The notes under the pieces were generated by a model. The model saw only the letters and a program-made list of their open reading frames with translations. It had not been told where the DNA came from and did no database searches. A program made the translations under genes and the position numbers. This document shows, piece after piece, positions 51,958 to 62,235 of a stretch of 64,000 nucleotides of DNA. Origin of the DNA: Candidatus Pantoea gossypiicola (GTDB lineage Bacteria; Pseudomonadota; Gammaproteobacteria; Enterobacterales; Enterobacteriaceae); the NCBI RefSeq assembly GCF_008632075.1, contig NZ_VWVM01000001.1, positions 1 through 64,000 of the forward strand, read 5' to 3'. Each line of letters starts with the position of its first letter. Position 1 is the stretch's first letter.

Positions 51958-54900
51958 TTCATGATCTCGAAATTATGTCCGTTAAAAGCAAAGTTGACGT
52001 TGTAGAAAGGGTCGTACTGATAGTACAGCGGATGTTTACTGTTTAGACGACTCAGTTCATTTTGCAAACGTCTTACTTTTTCAGCATCCATGTGATCAAG
52101 CCCACGCGAAACAGACTCATGATGGATAAGCGTAACCGCCTGACACATAACGTTATAGTAACCGTTTTCGACCAGACGCATACAGATATCAACATCGTTA
52201 TAAGCGATAGGGAATGATTCATCAAAACCGTTTATCGATTCAAATTTATCACGCGCAACCATCAGACACGCTCCTGTTACGGCGAGCCAGTTATATTCAA
52301 TCTGATTGCGTAAAAAATAGCCGGGGTGATTTTTATCCTGACCGATATAGGCATGAACAGGGCCGGTCTGGAGATTAAGAACTCCGCTATGCTGCATAGT
52401 CTGCCCGTCAGCATAGACCAGTTTAGCGCCAACAGCCCCCACGTGTTTCTGCTGAGCGTAACCACCCAGTCTGTTCAGCCAGTCATCCTGCAGTACTTCA
52501 GTATCATCGTTTAGGAAAAGTAACAGGCTACCTTCAGAATGGGCAACGCCGATGTTATTCAGCTCAGAAAAATTGAAAGGCTGGTCATGTCTTATGACAG
52601 TGGCAAAGCGTTGGGACTTAAGTTCATCAAGATACGTAAGCGTATCGGGCTTCTGAGATCCATTATCAACAACAATAATCTCGTAATGGCTCCAGCGGGT
52701 TTTACTGCGGATTGAATTAATGCAGCGCGCAAGCACGTCATGATTATCCCGCGTAGGGATGATAATTGAAATCAGGGTCTCCGGACGGAGATCATAATTA
52801 ACGCGGAAATATCCATGATAGCCAGGCAGCTCTTCAACAGTCCCCTCAATACCACGTCGCTTAAGCGCATCTTCACGTACCGCTTTAGAAGCGGCTAAGA
52901 CATAGGGCTTAGCGGTGATATCAGACGCGACCGAGGCCGGGATGATGCGCCAGTGATACAGAATTTTCGGAATGTGCGAAATTCTCTGCGTTATCTCACT
53001 TAATCTGAGAATGAAGTCCCAATCCTGACAACCATTAAATTCTGTCCGTAATCCTCCCAGTTGGCGGGCAGTGCTCAGGCGAACACAGGCAGCATGGCAG
53101 GTATACATGGTGCCCATCATGGTATCTGGTGACCAGTCGGGTTTGAAGTGAGGCTGAGAATAGTTCCCTTCCGGCGTAAATTTATCCTCATCACTATAAA
53201 TAAAATCAGGATCTTCTTCGTTGATGCATTTTACAAATTCGTACAGGCAATCCTGCGTTAACTCATCGTCATGATCTAGGAAGACAATGTAATCACCGCT
53301 TGCATTCTCTATTGCAACGTTAGTTGCGCCAGCAATCCCCTGGTTTTTTTCCATGTGAATGACTTTGATTCGGGGATCTTTTAAAGCGTCGAGAGCGGGT
53401 GCAGTCTCCTCATCAGGACTGCAGTCGTTAGCCAGCACTAATTCCCAGTTGTCATACCATTGATCTTCTACCGACTTAACCATCAATGCCAGCAGGTCCA
53501 GTGGCGTATTGTAGATAGGTACAATTATTGAGAAAAGCGGCTTGACCTCAAACTCATTAAGAATATCTTTAAAATAATTCGGCTTTTTGGCCGGAATGTA
53601 AACGTACTCATCCGGACGATCAGAGAATGAATAGGTTCCATTATTACTATGCGAAAGGAAGACTGGCTGAGTCCCCTTACTATTATTGATAATAGTCTTT
53701 TCATACAGAGCCTGGTTAAAGGCAGGGTGATGCCTGAACCAAGCAGGACGCACTTTCATAGCGACTTTTAACGCTTTTTCTTTATATCGCTCTGGCAACT
53801 GCATATAGATGTTTCGCGAAACTTCTCTCACGCGCTTTTTTAAACCACTGTTATTAGATGTGACCTGCGCAATAACCTTACCTGATTTTACTTTTACTCT
53901 CTGCCCCAGATAAAACAATCTGAAAAAGAGTCTCTTTACTGGTTGCCTTATCTTTAATGGAACCCGGCGGCCTGCAACACGTAGCGGAGCGGAAATTTTC
54001 CAGCTGGCAGAGTTCAGAATGGTTTCGACATCATGTCGATACTTGTTCAAAACATGGCCCTGATGTTCATAAAGGGCATGAATCTGATTTAACTCTTCCT
54101 GCAACCGACTGGCACGCTCGCTCTCATTTTTCAGCGATTCTTCCAGATTTGTAATACGGACCTCATTTTGCTCGTTGATGTTTTTTTCGTAACTTCTCAA
54201 TGAATTGAGATCATTCAGGTCAGTCCAGTATTCAGCACGAACAGAAAGGGAAAAACCTTTGAGCGTTGTATAAATATTTTCAGCATCTTTGTGCTGAATT
54301 TTCGCCAGAAACGCTGACTCCTGCTTCAGATATTTTCGTGATTCAGCACTTGAGCATGAAAAGCCCATAGCATTTAACACCGCTGTCGTCAGCTCAGCAA
54401 TGTTGTTGCTATTACAGTTTCGGCTATTGCCAGCAGACGTCACGCGTAACAGGGAATGATAGATACCACGATAGGCTACATAACCCAGCGTAATGGTCTC
54501 GCCAGCCTGCCACTCCTGATCAAAGAAAACAAATTCACCATTGTTTTTTCTGATCACATTAAAGGGCAAGGCATCCAGGTAAGAGTCGGGCAGGACAATA
54601 TCTTTATCTGTCTCCAGCGGCACCTGCGCTTTGAGCTGAAGTTGATCAAGCCACCCTTTAGCCCAGGCCGCTAATTCATCAATACGCCAGTGGGGACGAT
54701 TAATAATGCGTAAAAGATCGGTCCAGAGAGATTGACCATAAATGAATCTTTCCATATCAGCCGACCTGACATTGCCGTCCTGGCTGGAGCCAGAGAATAC
54801 AGACAAGCCTTCATCCGTCTGTATAAATTCTACATTCTTCTTCTTGTCGGCATTCCGTTCATCTGAATAGTAAATAGCCGCCACGTTTTCATGAATAACA

Positions 54901-55880
54901 TCCTGTTTAATTGCGCTTGAGACCATTAAAAACGAACTTGAGAGATCAGCAGCAATTTCATTGTTCCAGATGTTTTTGATGCCCTGCTCAATTGAGAACA
55001 GATGCTGTGGAACGATTTGCTTTTCTTTATGCGCGCTTTCCATTGCTAACTGACTCAGCGCTATGGAGTGCTTTTGCCAGCCCAGTGGAGTAACAACTGT
55101 GCATGGTAATTTATAATCAGGTAACGGAATATATTCCAGAGTATCCTTAAAACCGGCTTTATTCAGTTCATTTAACAGCTCTTTGCGACCAAACGTGACA
55201 ACGCTTTTTTCATCGTAACTATTGTTAATGCCATACATCGGCAGGTTTACATGGTCTTCACGAGCGCCTGAAAAATATTTGATACCCAGTTTATTTTCAA
55301 TCGCAACAAATAATTTCCCATCCTTTTTCAAACGCTTCTTGCACGCTTGTAAAAGTCCCTGCTCACCATTTTCACCCACGAAAACACGTGCGTATTCAAG
55401 GACACCAATCAGTAAAACCGCATCGAAATCGCCGAAATCCGGGAGCGTATCGGAAGGAGCGCAGATGACAGTAACATTCGGAAGATCGCGGCAGCGTGAG
55501 CGGGCAATCGTTGCGCGACGGAAACTCCCTTCCACAGAGACAACTTCTGCAGCATTCTCGCCTAGAAACCGGCTGATTGCGCCACATCCACAGCCGATTT
55601 CTAATATTCTTTTGCCCTTCATCCACTCCTGGAATGGACGTAGCAGGTTCGAACGTACGGGACTAAGATGATAGGTTGAGGGCCAGTCTACAATGAAGGG
55701 TTCTAATTCTTCTGAGTCAACGCTGACGTCTGAGACTTCACTGATTATTTTGTAGATGTAGTTTTCAGTCTCTTCGCCGTCGCTATACGCAAAATCCTTC
55801 ATATCTGCGGGCGACCACAGCGCCGTCTCTTCATTTTTATGAAAACCAGCATCTGATAAAATTTTTTCTAAATTAGCCAT
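51954..55880 (-). CDS. methyltransferase/coiled-coil/double GT2 fusion, probable O-chain extension and termination enzyme
   Basis: A 1308-residue protein. A class I SAM methyltransferase lies at about 75-250 (ILEIGCGCGAISRFL, VVSVEGS, DAVLLIGVLEYA). A middle region to about 540 holds LDALPFNVIRKNNGEFVFFDQEW, which faintly resembles a kinase active-site order as in WbdD. A coiled coil follows (about 565-625), then a basic segment. Two GT-A domains follow: one near 785-980 (FSIIVPIYNT, FLDHDDELT, QDWDFIL) and another near 1037-1260 (ISIIIPTRDN, VVDNGSQ, FLNDDTE). The ATG at 55880 is preferred over TTG two codons upstream. It overlaps wzt. By analogy with WbdD, methylation would cap the chain and the coiled coil could set its length, but fused to the polymerising transferases. 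Confidence 0.8.
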   Translation of the reverse strand: MANLEKILSDAGFHKNEETALWSPADMKDFAYSDGEETENYIYKIISEVSDVSVDSEELEPFIVDWPSTYHLSPVRSNLLRPFQEWMKGKRILEIGCGCGAISRFLGENAAEVVSVEGSFRRATIARSRCRDLPNVTVICAPSDTLPDFGDFDAVLLIGVLEYARVFVGENGEQGLLQACKKRLKKDGKLFVAIENKLGIKYFSGAREDHVNLPMYGINNSYDEKSVVTFGRKELLNELNKAGFKDTLEYIPLPDYKLPCTVVTPLGWQKHSIALSQLAMESAHKEKQIVPQHLFSIEQGIKNIWNNEIAADLSSSFLMVSSAIKQDVIHENVAAIYYSDERNADKKKNVEFIQTDEGLSVFSGSSQDGNVRSADMERFIYGQSLWTDLLRIINRPHWRIDELAAWAKGWLDQLQLKAQVPLETDKDIVLPDSYLDALPFNVIRKNNGEFVFFDQEWQAGETITLGYVAYRGIYHSLLRVTSAGNSRNCNSNNIAELTTAVLNAMGFSCSSAESRKYLKQESAFLAKIQHKDAENIYTTLKGFSLSVRAEYWTDLNDLNSLRSYEKNINEQNEVRITNLEESLKNESERASRLQEELNQIHALYEHQGHVLNKYRHDVETILNSASWKISAPLRVAGRRVPLKIRQPVKRLFFRLFYLGQRVKVKSGKVIAQVTSNNSGLKKRVREVSRNIYMQLPERYKEKALKVAMKVRPAWFRHHPAFNQALYEKTIINNSKGTQPVFLSHSNNGTYSFSDRPDEYVYIPAKKPNYFKDILNEFEVKPLFSIIVPIYNTPLDLLALMVKSVEDQWYDNWELVLANDCSPDEETAPALDALKDPRIKVIHMEKNQGIAGATNVAIENASGDYIVFLDHDDELTQDCLYEFVKCINEEDPDFIYSDEDKFTPEGNYSQPHFKPDWSPDTMMGTMYTCHAACVRLSTARQLGGLRTEFNGCQDWDFILRLSEITQRISHIPKILYHWRIIPASVASDITAKPYVLAASKAVREDALKRRGIEGTVEELPGYHGYFRVNYDLRPETLISIIIPTRDNHDVLARCINSIRSKTRWSHYEIIVVDNGSQKPDTLTYLDELKSQRFATVIRHDQPFNFSELNNIGVAHSEGSLLLFLNDDTEVLQDDWLNRLGGYAQQKHVGAVGAKLVYADGQTMQHSGVLNLQTGPVHAYIGQDKNHPGYFLRNQIEYNWLAVTGACLMVARDKFESINGFDESFPIAYNDVDICMRLVENGYYNVMCQAVTLIHHESVSRGLDHMDAEKVRRLQNELSRLNSKHPLYYQYDPFYNVNFAFNGHNFEIMK

Positions 55881-57264
55881 TTTCAAGTTTAATTCTCGCG
55901 TTTAGATCGGCCAAACCGGTAAAAGTACCCACAGGTCCTACAGGCAAATGAATTGAGTCATAGCGACGGTCATGAGGGATTATTTCGCCTTGGGTGTTAC
56001 TACTCGCGATACCCACAGAAACAAAATAGTCGCCTTCAAAAAGAAGATTTGGCAACGTTACTGATACGATAAACGATTGATCGGGCTTCACCTCTTCAAC
56101 GATCGATACTGCCTGCCACTCACTGTTGGTGTTGTAAACGGTGACGCCTTCTTTAGTTTTGATCGCAAAGCCAAAAATAGGTCTGAAAACATAGTCATGA
56201 CAAATGACTTTAAACAGAAAATTAATAGGCTTTTTGGGTTCAAAGATCCCCGGGAACGCCTGACCATCCTGATCAAAATGATAGTCATAAATTTCTGCTG
56301 CCTTATCTCCCCACCGGTACTCCGAGGGATTGTAATGAGGCCGTTCATCAAACACGCTGTTCAGCCTGAGCTGGCTTTCTGTTTTAGCCTCTTCCGTTTT
56401 TTCCAAATCGGTTTCCCGCTTCAGCCGTTCCTCTTCACCTTTAGCCGCCAGCGCAATTTGCTTATCCACATCGGCACGCGTGCTGTCGTTTTCGCGTTTT
56501 TTCCCGAAGAGAATGTCCAGATAGCGGTTTATGACTTCACGGGGTGCACCACACTCCTGTGTTACGCCTCCGTCCAGGAGTAATGCCCGGTCGCAATGTG
56601 TCACGATCTGCTCTGTGGCATGTGAAACAAAGAGAATTGAGGTGCCATTTTGTTTGAGCTTTTTCAAACGGGCAAAACATTTAGCCTGAAACTTTGCATC
56701 GCCCACGGCAAGGGCTTCGTCAACGATTAATACTTCCGGTTCAATCTGAGCCTGAACAGCAAAAGCCAGTCGAACCAGCATGCCGCTTGAATATGAGCGG
56801 ACGGGAGAATGGATGAAGTGGCCAATATCAGCAAACGAAAGAATGTCATCAAGTCTTGCTTCCGTTTCCTCACGGGTCAATCCCATCAGGGAAGCATTGA
56901 GGTAAACGTTCTCAAGTCCGCTGAAGTCACTGTTAAAGCCTGCACCCAGCTCCAGCAGCGCGGCGACACGCCCGTTAACAGTGACATTCCCGGATGTAGG
57001 AGTTAATGTCCCGGCAATAATCTGAAGTAACGTAGATTTGCCTGAGCCATTTCGTCCGACTATCCCCATTGTTTCACCCTTGGGTAAAACAAAAGAAACA
57101 TCCTTTAAAGCCCAAAAATCTTCATGGTAAGCACGGCTTTCACGACCCACCACCCGGTCTACTTTTGGCACAATAAACTGCTTTAATCTTCTTACTGGAT
57201 TTTCATACACCTGAAAACATTTACTTACGCCATCTATTACAATCGCATTTTCATTAAAGGACAT
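55873..57264 (-). CDS. wzt: O-antigen ABC exporter ATPase Wzt with C-terminal carbohydrate-binding domain
   Basis: A 463-residue protein. The ATPase domain has Walker A GRNGSGKS (70-77), signature YSSGM (158-162) and Walker B VLIVDEAL (178-185). After an acidic/basic linker (about 245-305) a C-terminal beta-sandwich (about 310-463) carries IFEPKKPINFLFKV and FGFAIKTKEGVTVYNTNS; in Klebsiella and E. coli O8/O9a Wzt this domain recognises the methyl- or otherwise capped O-chain end. The ATG at 57264 is chosen for its AAAGG site. It overlaps wzm by 11 bases and the fusion gene by eight. Confidence 0.94.
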   Translation of the reverse strand: MSFNENAIVIDGVSKCFQVYENPVRRLKQFIVPKVDRVVGRESRAYHEDFWALKDVSFVLPKGETMGIVGRNGSGKSTLLQIIAGTLTPTSGNVTVNGRVAALLELGAGFNSDFSGLENVYLNASLMGLTREETEARLDDILSFADIGHFIHSPVRSYSSGMLVRLAFAVQAQIEPEVLIVDEALAVGDAKFQAKCFARLKKLKQNGTSILFVSHATEQIVTHCDRALLLDGGVTQECGAPREVINRYLDILFGKKRENDSTRADVDKQIALAAKGEEERLKRETDLEKTEEAKTESQLRLNSVFDERPHYNPSEYRWGDKAAEIYDYHFDQDGQAFPGIFEPKKPINFLFKVICHDYVFRPIFGFAIKTKEGVTVYNTNSEWQAVSIVEEVKPDQSFIVSVTLPNLLFEGDYFVSVGIASSNTQGEIIPHDRRYDSIHLPVGPVGTFTGLADLNARIKLENG

Positions 57265-58090
57265 CAGCAAAACCTTTTCTTGTTTTTTGGAACCAGGCGT
57301 AGCACAGCCACATTACCAATAGTGAGATAAGTGTATAGATTCCAATACCAGAAAAATCAGGTAACTTGCCCCATATAAGTACCGCTCTGGCCTGCTCAAT
57401 GATGAACGTTAACGGATTAAGCATTATCAGCGGGCGCAAGTTCTCGGGGAGAGAAGATATCGGATAAAATACCGGTGATAAAAACATCATTACGGTCATG
57501 ATTATGGTAATTGTCTGCCCCACATCTCGCAGATAGACGCCTAATGATGATAAAAACCAGGTCAGCCCCAGCGTCAGTAAGGCCAATGGCAAAATGACAA
57601 CGGGTATAAAAACGAGTGTCCAATGAATGTAACCATTGAATATGAAAAAGGCGATAATTAAAACGAGCATGCTAATAAAGCTATGAAAGAGCACGCTCAA
57701 AAAACTTACAACCGGTAATATTTCTAAAGGAAACACCACTTTTTTAACATAGTTTACGTTGCCAAGTATCAGGGAGGGGGCACGACTGAGCGTTTCGGCA
57801 AAAAGACCATGAATAATCAGACCGACAAACAGAATCACGGCAAAATCAGTCTTTGATTCATTCAGTGCTCCAGTGGTTCCCCACCGGGCTTTGAAAACGA
57901 CTGAAAAAACGAAAGTGTAAACCATGAGCATAAAAATGGGGTTAATAAAAGACCACAAAATTCCCATTGTCGAACCGCGATAACGACCAACAACCTCTCG
58001 TTTAGTCATCTGGAAAATGAGATTTCGATTTGCCCATGTCTGACGAATCAGAGAAAAGAGTGAGGTAGATCTCGAACTATGCGGATTCAT
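57254..58090 (-). CDS. wzm: O-antigen ABC exporter permease Wzm
   Basis: A 278-residue inner membrane protein with about six helices: REVVGRYRGSTMGILWSFINP, SFLSVLFHSFISMLVLI, VFIPVVILPLALLTLG, FLSPVFYPISSLPENLRP and the C-terminal LISLLVMWLCYAWF. With Wzt it exports undecaprenyl-linked O-polysaccharide to the periplasm. A 285-base gap separates it from rmlC. Confidence 0.94.
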   Translation of the reverse strand: MNPHSSRSTSLFSLIRQTWANRNLIFQMTKREVVGRYRGSTMGILWSFINPIFMLMVYTFVFSVVFKARWGTTGALNESKTDFAVILFVGLIIHGLFAETLSRAPSLILGNVNYVKKVVFPLEILPVVSFLSVLFHSFISMLVLIIAFFIFNGYIHWTLVFIPVVILPLALLTLGLTWFLSSLGVYLRDVGQTITIIMTVMMFLSPVFYPISSLPENLRPLIMLNPLTFIIEQARAVLIWGKLPDFSGIGIYTLISLLVMWLCYAWFQKTRKGFADVL

Positions 58091-58324
58091 TAGTAATCTC
58101 TTAAAAGCTTGAGCTGGAGTTTTACTGCTATCACGAACTAATTTTGATTCTCAATTGATGCAGTCCCGACAATGATGATTGTCAAACCCGATGATGACTG
58201 TTTTAACACTATTGAAAGGTAATTTTCCCTGTCCATTAAAAGTCTGGCGTAACTGAATTTTCTTCTAAATCTTTATTAAGTTAGCCTGTGGTGAAATTTC
58301 AGGTACCACGCCTTAAAATAAGTC

Positions 58325-58354
58325 AAGGATGGCCTTTTTACCTGGCTCATCCTT
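58325..58354 (-). other. stem-loop in the rmlC-wzm gap
   Basis: AAGGATG/CATCCTT with added GCC/GGC pairing forms a stem-loop within the 285-base gap (58091-58375). No T-run follows on the minus strand. It could pause RNA polymerase or set relative expression of rml and exporter genes; no other feature is seen in the gap. Confidence 0.4.
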
Positions 58355-58375
58355 AATTTCAATGATTAAATATAA

Positions 58376-58909
58376 TTATTTCAGTTCGGACAGCAGTTGT
58401 CCGGCTTTGTCTTTTTCAGATAGGATAGGCTCTGAAACAGGCCAGTCAATGCCTAGTTCAGGGTCATTCCATGCCAGACAACCTTCGCTTGAAGGGTCAT
58501 AATAGTTAGTGCATTTATATTCGAAATCTGCATAGTCTGAAATAACAACGAAGCCATGTGCTAAGCCCGGCGGAACCCAGAATTGCGTCTTGTTTTCTTC
58601 CGAAAGATAAACGCCAACCCACTGTTTATAAGTTGGTGATTCAGGTCGGATGTCGACTGCGACATCATATACTTCACCTCTTACCACACGGACCAGCTTG
58701 CCCTGGGGGTTATTTCGCTGGAAATGCAAACCTCTTAACACATTTTTTGCTGAGCGCGAATGGTTGTCCTGTACAAATTCACTTTCGATATTGAGCGCAC
58801 GCTTATATTTTTCACTCTGGAACGTTTCCAGGAAAAACCCGCGCTCATCACCGAAAACTTTAGGCTCAATAATTTTTACATCAGCAATTTTCGTATCAAT
58901 AATCTTCAT
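58376..58909 (-). CDS. rmlC: dTDP-4-dehydrorhamnose 3,5-epimerase
   Basis: A 177-residue cupin enzyme, third step of dTDP-L-rhamnose synthesis. ERGFFLETFQSEKY, the catalytic His in VLRGLHFQ, GEVYDVAVDIR and FWVPPGLAHGFVV are intact. It overlaps rmlA by one base. Confidence 0.97.
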   Translation of the reverse strand: MKIIDTKIADVKIIEPKVFGDERGFFLETFQSEKYKRALNIESEFVQDNHSRSAKNVLRGLHFQRNNPQGKLVRVVRGEVYDVAVDIRPESPTYKQWVGVYLSEENKTQFWVPPGLAHGFVVISDYADFEYKCTNYYDPSSEGCLAWNDPELGIDWPVSEPILSEKDKAGQLLSELK

Positions 58910-59790
58910 TATAAACGTCCTTCAACCAAAGCCATCAGGTATTTGCCATATTCGTTTTTAAGATACGGCTTAGCGAGTTCCTGTAATTGCTCTTTGTTAA
59001 TAAAACCCATTCTGAAGGCAATTTCTTCCGGGCAGGCAACTTTTAAACCCTGACGTGATTCAATAGTCTGGATAAAATTGTTGGCTTCCATCAAACTCTG
59101 ATGCGTACCGGTATCCAGCCAGGCATGTCCACGGCCCATAATGGAAACTGAAAGCTTACCCTGCTCCATGTAAATACGGTTAATGTCCGTAATTTCAAGT
59201 TCACCACGTGGTGATGGTGCCAGGTTTTTAGCCATTTCTACAACACTATTGTCATAGAAATAAAGTCCGGTTACCGCATAGTTGCTGCGTGGATGTTCAG
59301 GTTTTTCTACCAGTGAAATTGCTTTGCCTTCGCTGTCGAATTCCACAACGCCATAACGCTCAGGATCGGTAACATGATAAGCAAAGACGGTTGCCCCATT
59401 ATCCTTAAGAGATGCGGTTTCAAGCTGCTTATAAAGGTCATGCCCGTAGAAGATATTATCACCCAGGATGAGTGCGACAGAATCATTACCAATAAACTCT
59501 TCACCAATGATGAACGCCTGAGCAAGGCCATCCGGGCTTGGTTGCACTTTATACTGAATGGAGATACCCCATTGAGAGCCATCACCCAGTAAGCTTTCAA
59601 AGCGTGGCGTGTCCTGCGGCGTACTGATGATGAGTATATCGTTGATCCCAGCAAGCATCAGCGTGCTCAGTGGATAGTAAATCATTGGCTTATCGTAAAC
59701 GGGTAACAACTGCTTGCTTACTGCCATTGTTACCGGGTAAAGACGGGTTCCAGAACCACCAGCGAGAATAATACCTTTATTCTTTTTCAC
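58909..59790 (-). CDS. rmlA: glucose-1-phosphate thymidylyltransferase
   Basis: A 293-residue nucleotidyltransferase making dTDP-glucose, first step of the pathway. [16 protein letters not shown] holds the active-site loop, with [27 protein letters not shown] and [13 protein letters not shown]. It lies 44 bases after rmlD. Confidence 0.97.
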   Translation of the reverse strand: MKKNKGIILAGGSGTRLYPVTMAVSKQLLPVYDKPMIYYPLSTLMLAGINDILIISTPQDTPRFESLLGDGSQWGISIQYKVQPSPDGLAQAFIIGEEFIGNDSVALILGDNIFYGHDLYKQLETASLKDNGATVFAYHVTDPERYGVVEFDSEGKAISLVEKPEHPRSNYAVTGLYFYDNSVVEMAKNLAPSPRGELEITDINRIYMEQGKLSVSIMGRGHAWLDTGTHQSLMEANNFIQTIESRQGLKVACPEEIAFRMGFINKEQLQELAKPYLKNEYGKYLMALVEGRL

Positions 59791-59834
59791 AATTTTACCT
59801 TACGTAGTCAGGACACTTTAACGTCCTGTTCTAA

Positions 59835-60722
59835 TTATTTAAGAGTCTCAAGCAACATACGTTCAACACCCTTTTGCCAGTCTGGAAGCGTCAAACCAAA
59901 GGTATGCTGGAACTTCTCTGTATTCAGTCGTGAGTTTGCAGGACGTCTGGCAGGTGTAGGAAATGCGCTGGTCGGAACAGGATTAATCACCTGAACGTTA
60001 AGCTCTACACCCTGCTGTTTAGCAAAATCGATCACACTGGTAGCGTAGGCATGCCAGGTGGTTTCACCCGCTGCAATAAGGTGATACAAGCCAGCAACGC
60101 TGCTGTCATTTAGTGCCACTCTTATCGCATGTGCTGTACTGTCTGCTATCAATTCAGCGCCAGTGGGTGCGCCAAATTGATCATTAATCACGGACAAGGT
60201 GTCCCTGTCTTTAGCCAGCTTTAGCATTGTCTTAGCGAAATTATTTCCCTTCGCAGCGTAGACCCAGCTGGTGCGGAAGATGAGGTATTTCGACATGTTA
60301 TTGACGATGGCCTGCTCTCCTTCCAGCTTTGTCTGTCCATAGACATTTAACGGAGCGGTTGCATCATCTTCGCGCCAGGGCCTATCACCCGTACCATCAA
60401 ACACATAATCTGTGGAGTAATGGATTAACCATGCGCCGATTTCCTCAGCGGCCTCTGCCAATGCCGCGATTGAGGTGGCATTAACCAGACGGGCCTTGTC
60501 CTGTTCAGATTCCGCTTTATCCACCGCCGTGTAGGCGGTCGCATTAACGATAACCGCTGGCTTAATTTTGCGAACCGTTTCAGCAACACCTTCAGGATTT
60601 TCAAAATCACCGCAGTAGTCACGGGAATGACGGTCAACCACAATTAAATTGCCCAACGGAGCCAATGCACGCTGCAATTCCCAGCCCACCTGTCCGTTTT
60701 TACCAAAAAGCAGAATATCCAT
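59835..60722 (-). CDS. rmlD: dTDP-4-dehydrorhamnose reductase
   Basis: A 295-residue SDR enzyme, last step to dTDP-L-rhamnose. LLFGKNGQVGWELQRAL is the NAD(P) motif, YSTDYVFDG and YGQTKLEGE (catalytic Tyr and Lys) follow. The start overlaps the rmlB stop by one base. Confidence 0.97.
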   Translation of the reverse strand: MDILLFGKNGQVGWELQRALAPLGNLIVVDRHSRDYCGDFENPEGVAETVRKIKPAVIVNATAYTAVDKAESEQDKARLVNATSIAALAEAAEEIGAWLIHYSTDYVFDGTGDRPWREDDATAPLNVYGQTKLEGEQAIVNNMSKYLIFRTSWVYAAKGNNFAKTMLKLAKDRDTLSVINDQFGAPTGAELIADSTAHAIRVALNDSSVAGLYHLIAAGETTWHAYATSVIDFAKQQGVELNVQVINPVPTSAFPTPARRPANSRLNTEKFQHTFGLTLPDWQKGVERMLLETLK

Positions 60723-61801
60723 TAGCTACGCTTCTCGTAGTTTTGTTCGATCCAGTTCTGATACGCACCGCTCTTCACATGCTCAACCCACTCTGAATTG
60801 TTAAGGTACCATTCAACGGTCTTCTTCAAACCCGTTTCAAAGGTCTCTTCAGGTTTCCAGCCCAGATCTTTTTCAATCTTAGCGGCATCAATGGCGTAGC
60901 GGCGATCGTGCCCTGGACGATCCTGAACATAGGTAATCTGAGCGCTGTAAGGTGTATCTTTTGGACGCAGCTCATCAAGCAGTTCGCAGACTTTCAACAC
61001 AACATCGATATTTTTCTTTTCGTTATGTCCACCGATGTTATAAGTCGTGCCGGTCTGTGCATTTTTCACCACGGTATAGAGCGCACGCGCATGGTCTTCA
61101 ACATAGAGCCAGTCACGGATCTGGTCGCCTTTGCCATAGATGGGTAACGGTTTGCCTTCCAGCGCATTACTGATAATCAGTGGAATGAGTTTTTCCGGGA
61201 AATGGTAAGGACCGTAGTTGTTAGAGCAGTTGGTTACGATGACTGGCAATTTATAGGTGCGGCCCCAGGCGCGAACCAGATGATCGCTGGCTGCTTTCGT
61301 TGAGGAATAAGGGCTGCTGGGTGCATAAGGGGTTTCTTCGGTGAATAGCGGCAATTCACCATCCATTTCATCCGGATGCGGCAGGTCACCATAAACCTCA
61401 TCAGTCGAGATATGATGAAAACGGAAAGCTGCTTTACGTTCTTCCGGCAAGGCGCTCCAGTACTGGCGGGTCGCTTCCAGCAGTGCATAGGTACCCACCA
61501 CGTTGGTCTGAACAAACTCAGCCGGGCCAGTGATTGAGCGGTCTACGTGGCTTTCAGCGGCCAGATGCATGATGGCATCCGGTTGAAATTCATTTAATGC
61601 TTCAGTAATAGCCTGACCGTCGCAAATATCGATCTGCTTAAAGGTGTAGCGTGGATTGCTGCTTACCTCTTTTAACGATTCAAGATTGCCTGCATAGGTT
61701 AGTTTATCAACGTTTATGACTTCATCATTTGTATTGTTGATAACATGACGTACAACCGCTGAACCGATAAAACCTGCACCACCAGTGATAAGTATCTTCA
61801 T
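60722..61801 (-). CDS. rmlB: dTDP-glucose 4,6-dehydratase
   Basis: A 359-residue extended SDR enzyme, second step of the pathway and first gene of the O-antigen operon. [18 protein letters not shown] is the NAD motif, [12 protein letters not shown] and the catalytic [11 protein letters not shown] follow. About 75 bases upstream is an ops element, so transcription is probably RfaH-dependent. Confidence 0.97.
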   Translation of the reverse strand: MKILITGGAGFIGSAVVRHVINNTNDEVINVDKLTYAGNLESLKEVSSNPRYTFKQIDICDGQAITEALNEFQPDAIMHLAAESHVDRSITGPAEFVQTNVVGTYALLEATRQYWSALPEERKAAFRFHHISTDEVYGDLPHPDEMDGELPLFTEETPYAPSSPYSSTKAASDHLVRAWGRTYKLPVIVTNCSNNYGPYHFPEKLIPLIISNALEGKPLPIYGKGDQIRDWLYVEDHARALYTVVKNAQTGTTYNIGGHNEKKNIDVVLKVCELLDELRPKDTPYSAQITYVQDRPGHDRRYAIDAAKIEKDLGWKPEETFETGLKKTVEWYLNNSEWVEHVKSGAYQNWIEQNYEKRS

Positions 61802-61877
61802 AACGTGTTTATTCCTGACAAGCTATCTGAGGCATGGGTGCCTGAAAAAAAGCAGACAATCACAAGCGTTTTCAGAG

Positions 61878-61912
61878 CACGCTACCGCCCCTGGGTTACA
61901 GCTCCCACGATG
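61878..61912 (-). promoter_or_regulatory. JUMPstart with ops element
   Basis: On the minus strand GGCGGTAGCGTG (61878-61889) is an exact ops element, preceded by GGGAGCTGTAACCCAGG like the rest of the JUMPstart consensus. RfaH recruited here prevents early termination in long O-antigen operons. It lies in the 434-base rmlB-galE gap (61802-62235), which otherwise shows no gene and should hold the operon promoter. Confidence 0.93.
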
Positions 61913-62201
61913 CTGATTATCTTTGACCGAATGAGTGTGCTGACAACATGAACCCGCCAGATGTCCAGCATTTCGTTGATTGATATCACTTTATTAATGA
62001 AATTATTTAAGTGGGTTTATCATTCAACAATCGTAAATTCTATCACTCAGGTATAGCTATTACGAATAAAATGCGATTATGCCTGGGGTGTTAGTTCAAC
62101 TAATGAGCATTTTATCAGGCAGGGGATAGTTGCTGATGCGTCAGGATGATGCAATCAGAATAGTGGGAAAAGGCTTTTAAGATAATTCAACTCAAATATA
62201 A

Positions 62202-62227
62202 AAAAGGCGAACCAAAGTTCGCCTTTT
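62202..62227. terminator. terminator downstream of galE
   Basis: AAAAGGCGAAC-CAAA-GTTCGCCTTTT with T residues on both sides. It ends galE on the minus strand, nine bases after its stop codon, and insulates the O-antigen promoter. Confidence 0.88.
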
Positions 62228-62235
62228 CTTTTCAA

